Positions 9,743 through 18,802 of a stretch of DNA of 64,000 nucleotides are shown in pieces. Position 1 is the stretch's first letter; every line of letters starts with the position of its first letter. A program made the position numbers and the translations under genes. Location of the stretch: contig CAVPEW010000068.1 of assembly GCA_963703565.1 (NCBI GenBank), positions 124,001 to 188,000 on the forward strand, read 5' to 3'. The DNA is from CAVPEW01 sp963703565 (GTDB taxonomy: Bacteria > Actinomycetota > Acidimicrobiia > Acidimicrobiales > VFJN01). Under the pieces are notes generated by a model, which was not told the DNA's origin, did no database searches, and worked only from the letters and a program-made list of their open reading frames with translations.

Positions 9743-9801
9743 CCGCGACCCTACGAGTCGGCTGCGACACTCGAGTCGGCTCCGGTCCCGCGTGAGCCGG
9801 A

Positions 9802-10425
9802 TCAGGCGCTGCAGGATCCGCCCACCGTCAGCCGGGCGCCCGGCACGATCGCGAGGCCGTCCAGCTCGCCGTCGGGCACCTCGACCGCCACCCGGTACGG
9901 GCGCCGTGGTCGGTACAGGCGGCAGTCGGCGCGATCGGCGCAGGGAGCCATGTCGGCGCGGTCGACCTCGACCCCGCCCGCGTCGAACCACGCGATCGAC
10001 AACGGCATCGGGGTGGCACGCATGTAGAACGCTCCGTCGGTGTCGGTGTCGTAGACGAAGACCATGCCGTGGTAGCCACCCAGGTCGGTGACACCCATCA
10101 GACCCTGCGAGCGCTCCTCGGCGCTCGCCGCCAGCAGCAGGCAGCCGACCACAGGGCTTCCCGACGGCGGGCTCACCTCCACCCTCACCTCGGTGAAGCG
10201 CGCCAGACGTGCCCTGTCCGGCTGGCCGGCGGGCAGGCGCGAGCGGGCCACGGGGCGATCGCTGTCCGCTGCACCCTCTGGCGCCACGCGAGCGGGGCCA
10301 CCCTCGTCGAGGCGGGCCAGCACGGCGACGAGCGCTCCAGCCAGCACCACGGCCAGGGCCGCGGCCAGGGCGGCAGCCGGTGCGGACCACCGGCGTTGGG
10401 ATCCCGGGACGCCGGTGCGCGACAA
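9802..10425 (-). CDS. DUF192 family membrane-anchored protein
   Basis: About 207 residues with an N-terminal hydrophobic anchor (AAALAAALAVVLAGALVAVLA). It is followed by a DUF192 domain: QGLMGVTDLGGYHGMVFVYD, then FYMRATPMPLSIAWFDAGG and MAPC. The family is widespread, secreted or anchored, and of unknown biochemical role. The proposed start is TTG 10425, 4 nt after the panB stop. A start further upstream inside panB is possible but would add a basic, unconserved extension. Confidence 0.75.
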   Translation of the reverse strand: MSRTGVPGSQRRWSAPAAALAAALAVVLAGALVAVLARLDEGGPARVAPEGAADSDRPVARSRLPAGQPDRARLARFTEVRVEVSPPSGSPVVGCLLLAASAEERSQGLMGVTDLGGYHGMVFVYDTDTDGAFYMRATPMPLSIAWFDAGGVEVDRADMAPCADRADCRLYRPRRPYRVAVEVPDGELDGLAIVPGARLTVGGSCSA

Positions 10426-10429
10426 GCCC

Positions 10430-11317
10430 TCAGCCCGGCCCGGAGGCGTGCAGGCCCAGGCTCTCGGCGACCTCGGCGCTGAGGTGGTAGCTCTCCTCGG
10501 ACGACGGGAAGCGACCGGCCCGCACATCTTCGGCGTAGGCGGCCAGGGCGTCGACCGACGCACGGCCGAGGTCGGCGTAGCGGCGCACGAACCGCGGCGC
10601 GAGGCGCTCCTCGAGCCCCAGCAGGTCGTGGTAGACGAGCACCTGACCATCGCAGCGCGCGCCGGCGCCGATGCCGATCGTGGGGATGTCGACCGAATCG
10701 GTGACCAGCCCGGCGACCGCGTCGGGCATGCCCTCGAGCACCAGGGCGAAGCAGCCCGCCGCCTCGATCGCCTTCGCGTCCGACACCAGCCCCATCGCCG
10801 CCTCGTGGGCTCGGCCCTGCACCTTGAAGCCGCCCATGGCGTGCACCGACTGCGGCGTCAGGCCCAGGTGGCCCATCACGGGGATCTCGGCATCGACGAT
10901 CGCCTCCACCACCCTCGCGCGCTTGCGGCCGCCCTCGAGCTTGACCGCCTGCGCGCCGGCGCGCACCAGTCGAGCGGCGTTGCGCACGGCATCGTCGGTG
11001 GAGGTGTGGTAGCTGAGCCAGGGCAGATCGGCCACGACCAGGGGCGCGGATCCGTCCCTGGCCTGGGAGCGGAGGCCCCTGGCCACGGCCCCGGTGTGGT
11101 GCTCCAGGTCTGCCACGTCGACCTGGAGCGTGTCGTCGTAGCCGAGCACGACCATGGCGACCGAGTCGCCCACCAGGATCAGGTCGACCCCGGCCGCGCT
11201 CGCCGCGCGAGCCCCTGGCGCGTCGTAGGCCGTGACCATCACGAGGGGTTCAGCGCCGTGCCGACGCTTGGCGCCGCGCACGGCGGGGACGGTCCGAGGA
11301 CCCGAGGGGGTCGGCAT
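10430..11317 (-). CDS. panB: 3-methyl-2-oxobutanoate hydroxymethyltransferase
   Basis: PanB transfers a hydroxymethyl group from methylene-tetrahydrofolate to alpha-ketoisovalerate, the first step of pantothenate/CoA synthesis. The roughly 295-residue TIM barrel shows MVTAYDAPGARAA, VGDSVAMVVLGYDDTL (Mg-binding Asp), ADLPWLSYH, KLEGG, GHLGLTPQSVHAMGG and IGIGAG with the catalytic Glu in VLEGMP. ATG 11317 has AGGAGGT 7 nt upstream and was preferred over the GTG three codons earlier. Confidence 0.96.
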   Translation of the reverse strand: MPTPSGPRTVPAVRGAKRRHGAEPLVMVTAYDAPGARAASAAGVDLILVGDSVAMVVLGYDDTLQVDVADLEHHTGAVARGLRSQARDGSAPLVVADLPWLSYHTSTDDAVRNAARLVRAGAQAVKLEGGRKRARVVEAIVDAEIPVMGHLGLTPQSVHAMGGFKVQGRAHEAAMGLVSDAKAIEAAGCFALVLEGMPDAVAGLVTDSVDIPTIGIGAGARCDGQVLVYHDLLGLEERLAPRFVRRYADLGRASVDALAAYAEDVRAGRFPSSEESYHLSAEVAESLGLHASGPG

Positions 11318-11421
11318 GACGAGCACCTCCTGCTCCGTCCAGCGCCCTGTGGCTGCCGGCGGCGGGCCCAGCGTAGGGACCGGCGGGCCGCGACGACAAG
11401 CGCCGTCACTAGGGTTCGAGG

Positions 11422-11595
11422 GTGACCCGAGGCCGGTGCACGAGTTGCGGCGACGACCCCGTCGAGGTGGTCGCGGTGCAGCGCGTCTACCTCACGCCGG
11501 AGGACTGGGACAGCCCCGGTCGCATCGAGGTGGTCGAAGAGATCGAGCACTGGTGCTTCCCGTGCCGCACGCACTACCCCCACCGCGAGACCTGA
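11422..11595 (+). CDS. 57-residue zinc-ribbon-like protein
   Basis: This short gene encodes two CxxC knuckles, CTSC near residue 6 and CFPC near residue 45. It ends in a THYPHRET tail, and it is rich in Glu/Val between the knuckles. A single structural zinc site is likely; the function is unknown. The GTG start lies exactly 6 nt after a TAGGGT -10-like hexamer (11410-11415), so a leaderless message is predicted. It is convergent with the PBP gene and divergent from panB. Confidence 0.7.
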   Translation: MTRGRCTSCGDDPVEVVAVQRVYLTPEDWDSPGRIEVVEEIEHWCFPCRTHYPHRET

Positions 11596-11643
11596 CAGCG
11601 GCGCCCGAGAACCGGCGCGGGGCCACAGGGCGGCACCGGCCAC

Positions 11644-13860
11644 TCAGCCGCCCGGCGCGCCTCGCCCGGGCTCGGCCGCGGGTGAGGGCGGCTCGACGAC
11701 GGTGACCTCCGGGGCGCCCGTGGTCGGTGGGGGCTGCGAGGTGGGGAGCGGGATCGGGTCGGGCGAGGTGGTCGTGGGAGCCACGGTGGTCGTCGTGGAG
11801 GCCAGCTCGGGGTGGAGGGCCCGACCCGCGTCGAGGTCGCTGGCGGTCGGGAAGCCCTCGTCGGGCAGCGCGGCGGACGCGCCCGCCATGAAGTCGTGCC
11901 AGATCTCGGCCGGGAAAGAGCCGCCCGTGACGGCGCGCCCGTGCACGTCGTCCATGGACCGGGCCCCGGCGTCGGGGTAGCCCATCCACACCACCGCGGT
12001 GAGCCCCGGTGTGTAGCCGGCGAACCAGGCATCGCGGTTGTCCTGGGTGGTGCCCGTCTTGCCGGCCACCGGCCGGTCCAGCGCCGCCGCCTTGCCGGTC
12101 CCCTCGCGCACGACCGACTGGAGGCAGTAGGTGACCCGGTCGGCCACCTCCGGGGCCAGCACCTGCTCGCCGGCGGGGCGGGCCTGGTCGAGCACGGTGA
12201 CCGAACCGTCCTCGCCGACGCGCTCCACCCGGGTGATCGCCACGGGCTCGTTGCGCACCCCGCGCGAGGCCAGCGTTGAGTAAGCGGTGGCCATGTCGAG
12301 CACCGAGACCTCTGCGGTGCCCAACGCCAGCGAGCTCACCGGCGGCAGCTCGGCGCTGATGCCGAGCCGGTGGGCCAGCTCGACGACCCCGGCCGGGCCG
12401 ACCTCGAGCATCAGCTGCGCGTAGGCCGTGTTCGACGACACAGTGGTGGCCTCGACGAGGTCCACCACGCCGTGGTCGGCCTGGTCGTAGTTGCGCACCT
12501 TCCAGTCCTTGCCGTCGTCGGCACCGGGGAAGACCATCGAGGGGCGCGACTCGAAGCGCGAGTCGAGCGAGATGCCCTGCTCCAACGCCCGGGCGAGCAC
12601 GAAGGGCTTGAACGACGAGCCCGCCCCGCGGCCCGACCCTCCCCCGGCGGTGCCCAGGGCCAGGTTGACCTTGCGGGTGGCGAAGTCGGTCCCACCGACC
12701 ATCGCCCGCACGTAGCCCTGCTCGTCGAGGGCCACGAGGGCAGCGCTCGGGTCATCCGGGCGATCGAGGTTGGAGGTGACCGCGTCCCACGCCGCTCGTT
12801 GCAGGCCCGGATCCAGCGAGGTGTACACGCGCAGGCCACCCCCGTACACGAGGGACTCGCCGTAGCGGGCCACCAGGGTCTGCTGGATCCAGTCCACGAA
12901 GTACTCGGCACCCACGCCCTCGGGCACCACCCTGCCTAGGGACCCGGTGCGGTCCCGGCGCTCGACCACCTGGTCGACCAGTGGAGTCGAGCGCGCCGCG
13001 TCGCGGATCGCGGCGTCGATGGACCCGGTGTCGACCATGGCGTCGAGCACCACCCTGCGGCGGCGTTCGGCCTCCTCGGGGTGACGGGTCGCATCGGCGC
13101 GCTCGGGCGCGCGGATCAGTCCCGCCAGGTAGGCCGCCCGCCCGGCATCGAGCGCGGCCAGGTCCGACCCGAAGTAGGCCCGGGCAGCGGCGGCCACGCC
13201 GTAGGCGCCGCGCCCGAAGTAGACGGTGTTGAGGTAGCGCTCGAGGATCTGGTCCTTGGACAGCTCGCGCTCGAGCTTCATGGCCAGCACCGCCTCTTTG
13301 ATCTTGCGGGTCACGGTGCGTTCGCTGCCGAGGTAGACCGTCTTGACGTACTGCTGGGTGATGGTCGAGCCGCCCTGGCGTGCCCCCCGGTTGCGAAGGT
13401 CATCCACCAGCGCGCGCGCTATTCCGACGGGGTCGATGCCCGAGTGCGAGAAGAAGTCGCGGTCCTCGGCGGCCAGCACCGCGTCGACGACGGACGACGG
13501 GATCCTGTCCAACGGGACGTAGACACGGTCCTCCTCGGCCGAGAAGCTGGCCATGGCGTTGGCGGGGCCGCAGTCGTTGGTGACCGTGATCGGACACACG
13601 AACGTCGTCTGGCGCAGCGGGGCGACGGGGGGCAGCTCGAGGTTGAACGCCACGAAGCTCACTCCGGCCACCAACGACACCGACACCAGCCCGGCCATGA
13701 ACAGCGACCGGCGGTGCCGCCAGGCGAAGCTGCGCCGTGCGGTGACGGGGGCTCGGCGCGCCGACGCGGCGGTCCTGGGGACCCGGCGTCGCTCCCCGGC
13801 ACCGCGCGTGGGCGGGCGTCGGGGCGAAGAGCGGGGAGTCGGGGGGCGGCGGGGGGGCAA
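11644..13860 (-). CDS. class A penicillin-binding protein (glycosyltransferase-transpeptidase)
   Basis: A bifunctional peptidoglycan polymerase of ~738 residues. An Arg/Pro-rich cytoplasmic N-terminus precedes one membrane anchor (LFMAGLVSVSLVAGVSFVAF, ~53-72). The GT51 domain has AEDRDFFSHSG (catalytic Glu), QGGSTITQQYVK and KIKEAVLAMKLE. The transpeptidase domain has the three active-site motifs: SSFK (nucleophile Ser), SSN and KTGTT. The C-terminus is a Pro/Thr tail. The neighbouring DUF5318 gene matches the ponA1-Rv0049 arrangement of mycobacteria. The start is uncertain: TTG 13860 is the longest reasonable choice. Confidence 0.95.
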   Translation of the reverse strand: MPPRRPPTPRSSPRRPPTRGAGERRRVPRTAASARRAPVTARRSFAWRHRRSLFMAGLVSVSLVAGVSFVAFNLELPPVAPLRQTTFVCPITVTNDCGPANAMASFSAEEDRVYVPLDRIPSSVVDAVLAAEDRDFFSHSGIDPVGIARALVDDLRNRGARQGGSTITQQYVKTVYLGSERTVTRKIKEAVLAMKLERELSKDQILERYLNTVYFGRGAYGVAAAARAYFGSDLAALDAGRAAYLAGLIRAPERADATRHPEEAERRRRVVLDAMVDTGSIDAAIRDAARSTPLVDQVVERRDRTGSLGRVVPEGVGAEYFVDWIQQTLVARYGESLVYGGGLRVYTSLDPGLQRAAWDAVTSNLDRPDDPSAALVALDEQGYVRAMVGGTDFATRKVNLALGTAGGGSGRGAGSSFKPFVLARALEQGISLDSRFESRPSMVFPGADDGKDWKVRNYDQADHGVVDLVEATTVSSNTAYAQLMLEVGPAGVVELAHRLGISAELPPVSSLALGTAEVSVLDMATAYSTLASRGVRNEPVAITRVERVGEDGSVTVLDQARPAGEQVLAPEVADRVTYCLQSVVREGTGKAAALDRPVAGKTGTTQDNRDAWFAGYTPGLTAVVWMGYPDAGARSMDDVHGRAVTGGSFPAEIWHDFMAGASAALPDEGFPTASDLDAGRALHPELASTTTTVAPTTTSPDPIPLPTSQPPPTTGAPEVTVVEPPSPAAEPGRGAPGG

Positions 13861-13914
13861 CGGCTGTCGAATCGACGGGAGGGCAGGTGGCCCGGGGGAC
13901 CGGCGGGCGGTGCC

Positions 13915-14307
13915 TCAGCGCAACGGGAACGTCCGGGCCAGGTGGTTCCAGCTGCAGTCGGGGCACACCTCGACCACGTAGCAGGTGAGGCGGCGAGCCC
14001 GCTTGGCCAGCTTGGCCAGCTCGGCCCGAGACGTGATGCAACGCCCGGACGCCGGGAGCCGATCGCCGAAGGCGTAGGTGACCAGGACCACGGGCACCTC
14101 CTCGCAGATCGGGCACACCTGCTCGGTCACCTCGCTGGCATGGGCAGCGGCCCGGCGAAGCTCGGGGTGGGCGTCGCACACCTCGTGACGCGCCAGGCGA
14201 CCCTTGCGGAACTCCGAGACCACCGCCTGGCGGGCCAGCCGGTAATCGATCACGCCGCCGGGCCCGGGGAGCCCGGCCCCGGCAACGGCCTCGGGGCGGA
14301 ACGCCAT
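13915..14307 (-). CDS. DUF5318 family protein
   Basis: A 130-residue protein with VIDYRLARQAVVSEFRKGR near the N-terminus, then two Cys pairs (CPICEE and CPDCSWNH) that could bind zinc. It is the orthologue by context of M. tuberculosis Rv0049, next to a class A PBP and divergent from PadR-ino1. The function is unknown. A TAACCT hexamer (14315-14320, complement) ends 7 nt before the ATG and there is no Shine-Dalgarno, so a leaderless start is likely. Confidence 0.8.
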   Translation of the reverse strand: MAFRPEAVAGAGLPGPGGVIDYRLARQAVVSEFRKGRLARHEVCDAHPELRRAAAHASEVTEQVCPICEEVPVVLVTYAFGDRLPASGRCITSRAELAKLAKRARRLTCYVVEVCPDCSWNHLARTFPLR

Positions 14308-14378
14308 GCGGTGCAGGTTACGACGGGCGCGTGCGCGGTGCGCCACGACCCGGACGTTGCAGCCGATGCAGCGGGTCG

Positions 14379-14408
14379 TTGCATCGAATCGATACATCGC
14401 GCTATCCT
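14379..14408 (+). promoter_or_regulatory. candidate promoter of padR-ino1
   Basis: TTGCAT (14379-14384) and TATCCT (14403-14408) are separated by 18 nt, giving a good sigma-70-type promoter with the leader running to the padR start. The flanking sequence (ATCGAATCGATACATCG) is partly palindromic and could hold a PadR operator, but no clean dyad is visible. Confidence 0.45.
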
Positions 14409-14518
14409 GCGTCCATCCAAACGATCGCCGCGCGACATCTGGCCCCCAAGCGCCGACATCTGGGCCCCAGCAGCCGACACCCCAGCGGCCCACCCGCAGC
14501 CCCTCAGGCGCCGAGCTG

Positions 14519-15163
14519 ATGACGTCTTCGATCGACGTCGCCGTGCTCGGCCTGCTCAGCGAGGCCGAGCTGCACGGCTACGAGCTCAAGAAGCGCCTCG
14601 GCGACCTGACGGGGTGGAGGGCCTCGGTCTCGTTCGGCTCGCTGTACCCCGCGCTCGGCCGCCTGGAGCGCCAGGGTCTCGTGAAGGCCGTCGAGGAACG
14701 AACCTCGGTACCCGCGGCGCCCATGTCGGGGTCGCTGGCCGGCGAGCTCGCCGCCTTCCGCTCCCGGGTCCGGGTCGGGGGCCTGAGCCGCTCGGGGCGC
14801 AGCCGCAAGGTCTACGGAATCACCGACCTCGGTCGTGCACGCCTCGCGGAGGCCCTCCGCTCGCCCGACGTGGCCGACGATCGAGCATTCGCCCTGCGGG
14901 TCGGCTTCGCCTCCCAGATCGAGCCGGCTGAGCGCCTCGCGCTGTTCGAGGCTCGTCGTGCCGAGCTCGCCCGGCGTGCCCAGGAGCGGCGCCTGGGCGG
15001 GCCGGGACGGGTCGACACGGCTCGTGGCGACCCGTCCCGGCGGCCCATCGACCGCTACCGGCGTGCCCTCGCCGAGCGCGACCTCGAAGCGTTGACCACT
15101 GACCTCACCTGGCTCGACGGCCTCATCGCCGCGGAGCGCACCCTGATGGAGGAGAACCGATGA
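14519..15163 (+). CDS. PadR family transcriptional regulator
   Basis: A 214-residue PadR-like repressor. The winged helix-turn-helix covers residues ~1-105 (VAVLGLLSEAELHGYELKKRL, SFGSLYPALGRLERQGLV, KVYGITDLGRARL), with an inserted loop in the wing. The C-terminal half is helical and charged, as in the PadR/Vir-like dimerisation domain. Its stop overlaps the ino1 ATG by 4 nt, so it is the first gene of a padR-ino1 operon, as Rv0047c is beside ino1 in mycobacteria. It probably regulates its own operon. Confidence 0.88.
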   Translation: MTSSIDVAVLGLLSEAELHGYELKKRLGDLTGWRASVSFGSLYPALGRLERQGLVKAVEERTSVPAAPMSGSLAGELAAFRSRVRVGGLSRSGRSRKVYGITDLGRARLAEALRSPDVADDRAFALRVGFASQIEPAERLALFEARRAELARRAQERRLGGPGRVDTARGDPSRRPIDRYRRALAERDLEALTTDLTWLDGLIAAERTLMEENR

Positions 15164-16242
15164 GCACGATCCGCCTCGCCATCGCCGGCATGGGCAACTG
15201 CGCCAGCTCTCTGGTGCAGGGGCTGCACTACTACGCCGACGCCGACCCCGGTGACGTCGTGCCGGGCCTGATGCACGTCGTGCTGGGGGGCTACCACGTC
15301 GGCGACATCGAGCTCGTCGCCGCCTTCGACGTCGACGCCACCAAGGTCGGCCTCGACGCGTCCAAGGCGCTGTTCGCGGAGATCAACAACACCGTCCGCT
15401 TCGCCGAGCTGCCCCACCTCGGGATCGAGGTCCAGCGAGGGCCGACCCTCGACGGCTTCGGCGAGTACTACCGCCAGGTCGCCCAGGAGTCCCCCGCCGA
15501 GCCGGTCGACGTGGCCCGCACGTTGCGTGAGGCCAGGGTCGACGTGCTGGTGTCGTACCTGCCGGTCGGCTCAGAGCTGGCCCAGAAGCACTACGCGCAG
15601 GCCTGTCTCGACTCCGGGGTCGCGTTCGTCAACGCCATCCCCGTCTTCATCGCCTCGGACCCCGACTGGGCCGAGCGCTTCCGCGCTGCCGGCGTGCCGA
15701 TCGTGGGTGACGACATCAAGAGCCAGGTGGGCGCCACGATCGTGCACCGAACCCTCGCCCGGCTCTTCGAGGATCGCGGCACCACCATCGACCACACATA
15801 CCAGCTGAACTTCGGCGGGAACATGGACTTCATGAACATGCTCGAGCGATCCCGCCTGCGGTCGAAGAAGATCTCCAAGACCCAATCAGTGACCAGCCAG
15901 ATCGACCAGGGGATCAGCGACCGCGACGTGCACATCGGACCGTCCGACCACGTGCCCTGGCTCGACGATCGCAAGTGGGCCCTCATCCGGCTCGAGGGCC
16001 GCAACTTCGGCGACGTGCCCCTCACCGTCGAGTGCAAGCTGGAGGTCCACGACTCGCCCAACTCCGCGGGCGTGATCATCGACGCCGTGCGCTGCGCCAA
16101 GATCGGGCTCGACCGCGGCCTCGCCGGACCACTCGAGGGCCCCTCGGCGTACTTCATGAAGTCCCCGGCGCGTCAATACCGCGACGAGGAGGCCCGGGAG
16201 CTCGTCGAGGCATACGCCCGAGGCGACCTGGAGCTGCGCTGA
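15160..16242 (+). CDS. ino1: inositol-3-phosphate synthase
   Basis: Converts glucose-6-phosphate to myo-inositol-3-phosphate, the entry to mycothiol and phosphatidylinositol synthesis. The 360-residue actinobacterial form shows the NAD-binding IAGMGNCASSLVQGL, DVLVSYLPVGSELAQKHYA, GDDIKSQVGATIVHR and QLNFGGNMDFMNML with the KK pair in RLRSKKISKTQ. It is translationally coupled to padR (ATGA). A mycothiol-type enzyme at 49050-49820 fits with inositol being used for mycothiol. Confidence 0.97.
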   Translation: MSTIRLAIAGMGNCASSLVQGLHYYADADPGDVVPGLMHVVLGGYHVGDIELVAAFDVDATKVGLDASKALFAEINNTVRFAELPHLGIEVQRGPTLDGFGEYYRQVAQESPAEPVDVARTLREARVDVLVSYLPVGSELAQKHYAQACLDSGVAFVNAIPVFIASDPDWAERFRAAGVPIVGDDIKSQVGATIVHRTLARLFEDRGTTIDHTYQLNFGGNMDFMNMLERSRLRSKKISKTQSVTSQIDQGISDRDVHIGPSDHVPWLDDRKWALIRLEGRNFGDVPLTVECKLEVHDSPNSAGVIIDAVRCAKIGLDRGLAGPLEGPSAYFMKSPARQYRDEEARELVEAYARGDLELR

Positions 16243-16296
16243 GGGCACCGTCGCAGCGCAGCGACGCGCCCCGACGGGGTGGGCAAGGATGGTCGT

Positions 16297-16968
16297 GTGC
16301 CCACGCCGTTCACCCTGGCCGGTCCCGAGGGGGGACTGCTGAGCACCAGCTCCGTGACCTACGGGCCCGACATCGCCCCGGAGTCCGACCTGCGCCTGCT
16401 CGGTTCCCTGGAGGGTCGGCGCGTGCTCGAACTGGGTTGCGGGGCAGGCGCCAACACCGTGGCGATGGCTTCCGCAGGTGCCCGCGTGATCGCGCTGGAC
16501 GAGTCGCCCGTGCAGATCGAGCTCGCCCGGCGTGCCTGCGGTGACCATGGCGTTCGGGCCGAGGTGCGGGACGGTCCCCTGGCCGAGCTGGCCTTCGTGC
16601 GCGCCGACAGCATCGACGTCTGCGTGTCGGTGGCGGCCCTGGCCGACGTGGCAGACGTCGACCGGGTGTTCCGCCAGGTGCACCGCGTGCTGCGGCCCGA
16701 TGCTCCGCTGGTCCTCTCGCTTCCGCACCCCGCCCTCACGCTGGTGGCACCCCGAAGCGACACGGGCGGGCGGGCGACCAGGGCCTACTGGGACCCCCGA
16801 CGCACCGTTGCCGACCTGTTCGCCAGCCTCCAACGGGCCAACTTCCGAGTCGACGCCCTACTCGAACCCGAGCCGCTCCCCAGCGCCCACCGCTCGACGT
16901 TCTGGGACGAGCGCTTCGAGTGGGCTCCACCGGTCGTGATCATCCGTGCCCGCAAGGAGGGGATCTGA
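16297..16968 (+). CDS. class I SAM-dependent methyltransferase
   Basis: A 223-residue protein with SAM-binding motif I VLELGCGAGANTVAMASAGA, acidic motif II ALDES and a post-motif loop DVCVSVAALADV. It resembles the methyltransferase-11/25 group; the substrate is unknown. GTG 16297 was chosen because AAGGA lies 7 nt upstream. It is followed 1 nt later by a lipoprotein lipase gene, so the two are probably co-transcribed. Confidence 0.85.
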   Translation: MPTPFTLAGPEGGLLSTSSVTYGPDIAPESDLRLLGSLEGRRVLELGCGAGANTVAMASAGARVIALDESPVQIELARRACGDHGVRAEVRDGPLAELAFVRADSIDVCVSVAALADVADVDRVFRQVHRVLRPDAPLVLSLPHPALTLVAPRSDTGGRATRAYWDPRRTVADLFASLQRANFRVDALLEPEPLPSAHRSTFWDERFEWAPPVVIIRARKEGI

Positions 16969-16969
16969 G

Positions 16970-18232
16970 GTGGCCGCGACCCGACGGGCCGGGTTCGCAG
17001 CCGCCCTGCTGACCGCTGCATGCCTGGCCCTCGCCGCCGGTTGTTCCGACGACGAGCCGCCGACGGCTTCGAACGAACGGTCAGGCGATCAACGAGGCGC
17101 CGGAGCCGACGGCACCGTCACCCAGCTCGACGCCGACATGACCCTCGACGACACGGCCCTCTACGACACGGCCCTCTACGACACGGCCCTCGACGGCAAC
17201 GGCGAGCCTGGCGATCCGATCGCGCTGCAGCGGGTCGAGGTGCCCGGTCTCGACGGCCGAGCCTGGCGGATCCTGTACCGCTCGCGCTCGGCGGCCGGGC
17301 GCGACATCGCCGTGTCGGGAGTGTTGGCGGTACCGACCGGGCCCGCACCCTCCGCCGGGCGACCGATGCTCGCATGGGCGCACGGCACTGCCGGGCTCGC
17401 CGACCGCTGCGCCCCCAGCCGGGAACCGGCCGACGCCCTGGCCCTGGCCGCCCCCTTCCTCGCACGTGGCATGGTCTTCGTCGCCACCGACTACGAGGGT
17501 CTGGGCACCCCTGGGCTGCACCCCTACCTGTTCGGCGAGAGCGAAGGGCGCAGCGTGCTCGATGCCGCCCGCGCCGCCCACCGCCTCGGCGATCTGACCG
17601 ACGCGTCCGACAAGACGGTGGTGTGGGGCCATTCCCAGGGCGGGCACGCGGCGCTCTTCGCCAGAGAGCTCGCAGCTTCGTGGGCACCCGAGCTCGACCT
17701 GCTCGGCACCGTCGCCGGCGCTCCACCGTCCCAGCTGCGCTTCATAGCCCCCGTCCTGGGTTCGAGCCCGGCGGCCTACTACCTGGCCATGGTCGCCGGT
17801 GGCTGGAACGCGGCCGACCCCACCGGCGACCCTTCCCTCGTGCTGAGCCGTGAGGCGCAGAGCCGGCTCGGACTGCTCGAACGTGAGTGCGGGCCCGCCC
17901 TGGCGCGCTCCTTCGCCGATCTGACCGGCGGCGCGCTGCTCGCGGCAGACCCGGCGACGGTCCCACCGTGGTCGGACCTGCTGGACCGCAACGAGCCCGG
18001 CACACGGACCGGGACCGGTCCGGTGCTGATCGTGCACGGGGAGGCCGACACGCTGATCCCGCCGTCGTCGTCTGAACTGCTCGCCCGCAGGATGTGCTCG
18101 TTGGGCGAGGTGGTCCAGCGGCGCACCTACGCGGGGGCGACGCATGTGAGCGTCGTGGCCGACGCGAAGGGCGACATCTCGGCGTGGGTCGAGGCCCGCC
18201 TTCGGGGCGAGCCTGCCACCGGCAGCTGCTGA
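16970..18232 (+). CDS. secreted lipoprotein, LIP-family alpha/beta hydrolase
   Basis: A 420-residue lipoprotein. The N-terminal signal ends in the lipobox LAAGC (about residue 25). A low-complexity Asp/Thr linker with three tandem five-residue units follows (DTALY, DTALY, DTALD), and then an alpha/beta hydrolase resembling secretory lipases: WAHGT, TDYEGLG, nucleophile elbow GHSQGG, a late Asp in HGEADTLIPP, and His in GATHVS. It is probably an esterase or lipase at the outer membrane face. AAGGAGG lies 9 nt before GTG 16970. Confidence 0.85.
   Translation: MAATRRAGFAAALLTAACLALAAGCSDDEPPTASNERSGDQRGAGADGTVTQLDADMTLDDTALYDTALYDTALDGNGEPGDPIALQRVEVPGLDGRAWRILYRSRSAAGRDIAVSGVLAVPTGPAPSAGRPMLAWAHGTAGLADRCAPSREPADALALAAPFLARGMVFVATDYEGLGTPGLHPYLFGESEGRSVLDAARAAHRLGDLTDASDKTVVWGHSQGGHAALFARELAASWAPELDLLGTVAGAPPSQLRFIAPVLGSSPAAYYLAMVAGGWNAADPTGDPSLVLSREAQSRLGLLERECGPALARSFADLTGGALLAADPATVPPWSDLLDRNEPGTRTGTGPVLIVHGEADTLIPPSSSELLARRMCSLGEVVQRRTYAGATHVSVVADAKGDISAWVEARLRGEPATGSC
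17150..17194 (+). repeat. three tandem 15-bp units in the lipase linker
   Basis: GACACGGCCCTCTAC occurs twice (17150-17164, 17165-17179) and then once with the last codon changed (17180-17194). It is in frame and encodes DTALY/DTALY/DTALD, so changes in copy number would keep the frame. Confidence 0.9.
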
Positions 18233-18235
18233 CCC

Positions 18236-18253
18236 GGCCCGACGAGGCGGGCC
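18236..18253. terminator. possible bidirectional hairpin between convergent genes
   Basis: GGCCCG and CGGGCC form a 6-bp stem with a 6-nt loop between the lipase stop and the peroxiredoxin stop. There is no T tract, so the support is weak. Confidence 0.35.
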
Positions 18254-18260
18254 CGGACGG

Positions 18261-18743
18261 TCAGAGGACGGTCAGCACCCGGTCGGCGGTGCTGTTCTCG
18301 AGCTTGCCGCCCTCCTCGAGCAACAGGTCGCTGACGACGCCGTCGCGGATCACAGCGGCGTAGCGTCGACTGCGAAGCCCGAGCCCTCCGGCGCTGAGGT
18401 CGAGCTCGAGGCCGGCGGACCTGGCGAACTCCCCGCTGCCGTCGGCGAGCATCACGACCTTGTCTCCGACTCCCACGGCGTCGCCCCAGGCCGACATCAC
18501 GAACACGTCGTTGACCGCTATGCAGGCGATCGTGTCGACGCCCTTGGCGGCGAGCTCCTCGGCACGCAGTACGTAGCCGGGCAGGTGGTAGTCGTTGCAG
18601 GTGGGGGTGAATGCCCCCGGCACTGCGAACAGGACCACGGTCCCCGTGCCCAGGACCTCGACGCTGGAGACCTTGGCCGGACCGTCGGCGGTCATGCGAG
18701 TGAGTTGGACATCGGGGATGCGGTCACCGACGGCGAGCGTCAC
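18261..18743 (-). CDS. peroxiredoxin, Prx5-like
   Basis: A 160-residue thiol peroxidase. The peroxidatic Cys sits in PGAFTPTCNDYHLPGY, and the Prx5 signature continues with CIAVNDVFVMSAWG and VVMLADGSGEFARS. It reduces hydroperoxides, probably through a thioredoxin or low-molecular-weight thiol. GTG 18743 is preceded by AGGAGG, which decides the start. It is convergent with the lipase gene. Confidence 0.93.
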   Translation of the reverse strand: MTLAVGDRIPDVQLTRMTADGPAKVSSVEVLGTGTVVLFAVPGAFTPTCNDYHLPGYVLRAEELAAKGVDTIACIAVNDVFVMSAWGDAVGVGDKVVMLADGSGEFARSAGLELDLSAGGLGLRSRRYAAVIRDGVVSDLLLEEGGKLENSTADRVLTVL

Positions 18744-18802
18744 GGTGCTCCTCCTGGGCAGTGGGGTGGATGGGCGATCCTGCCACGCCAGCGCCGGCCG
18801 AA

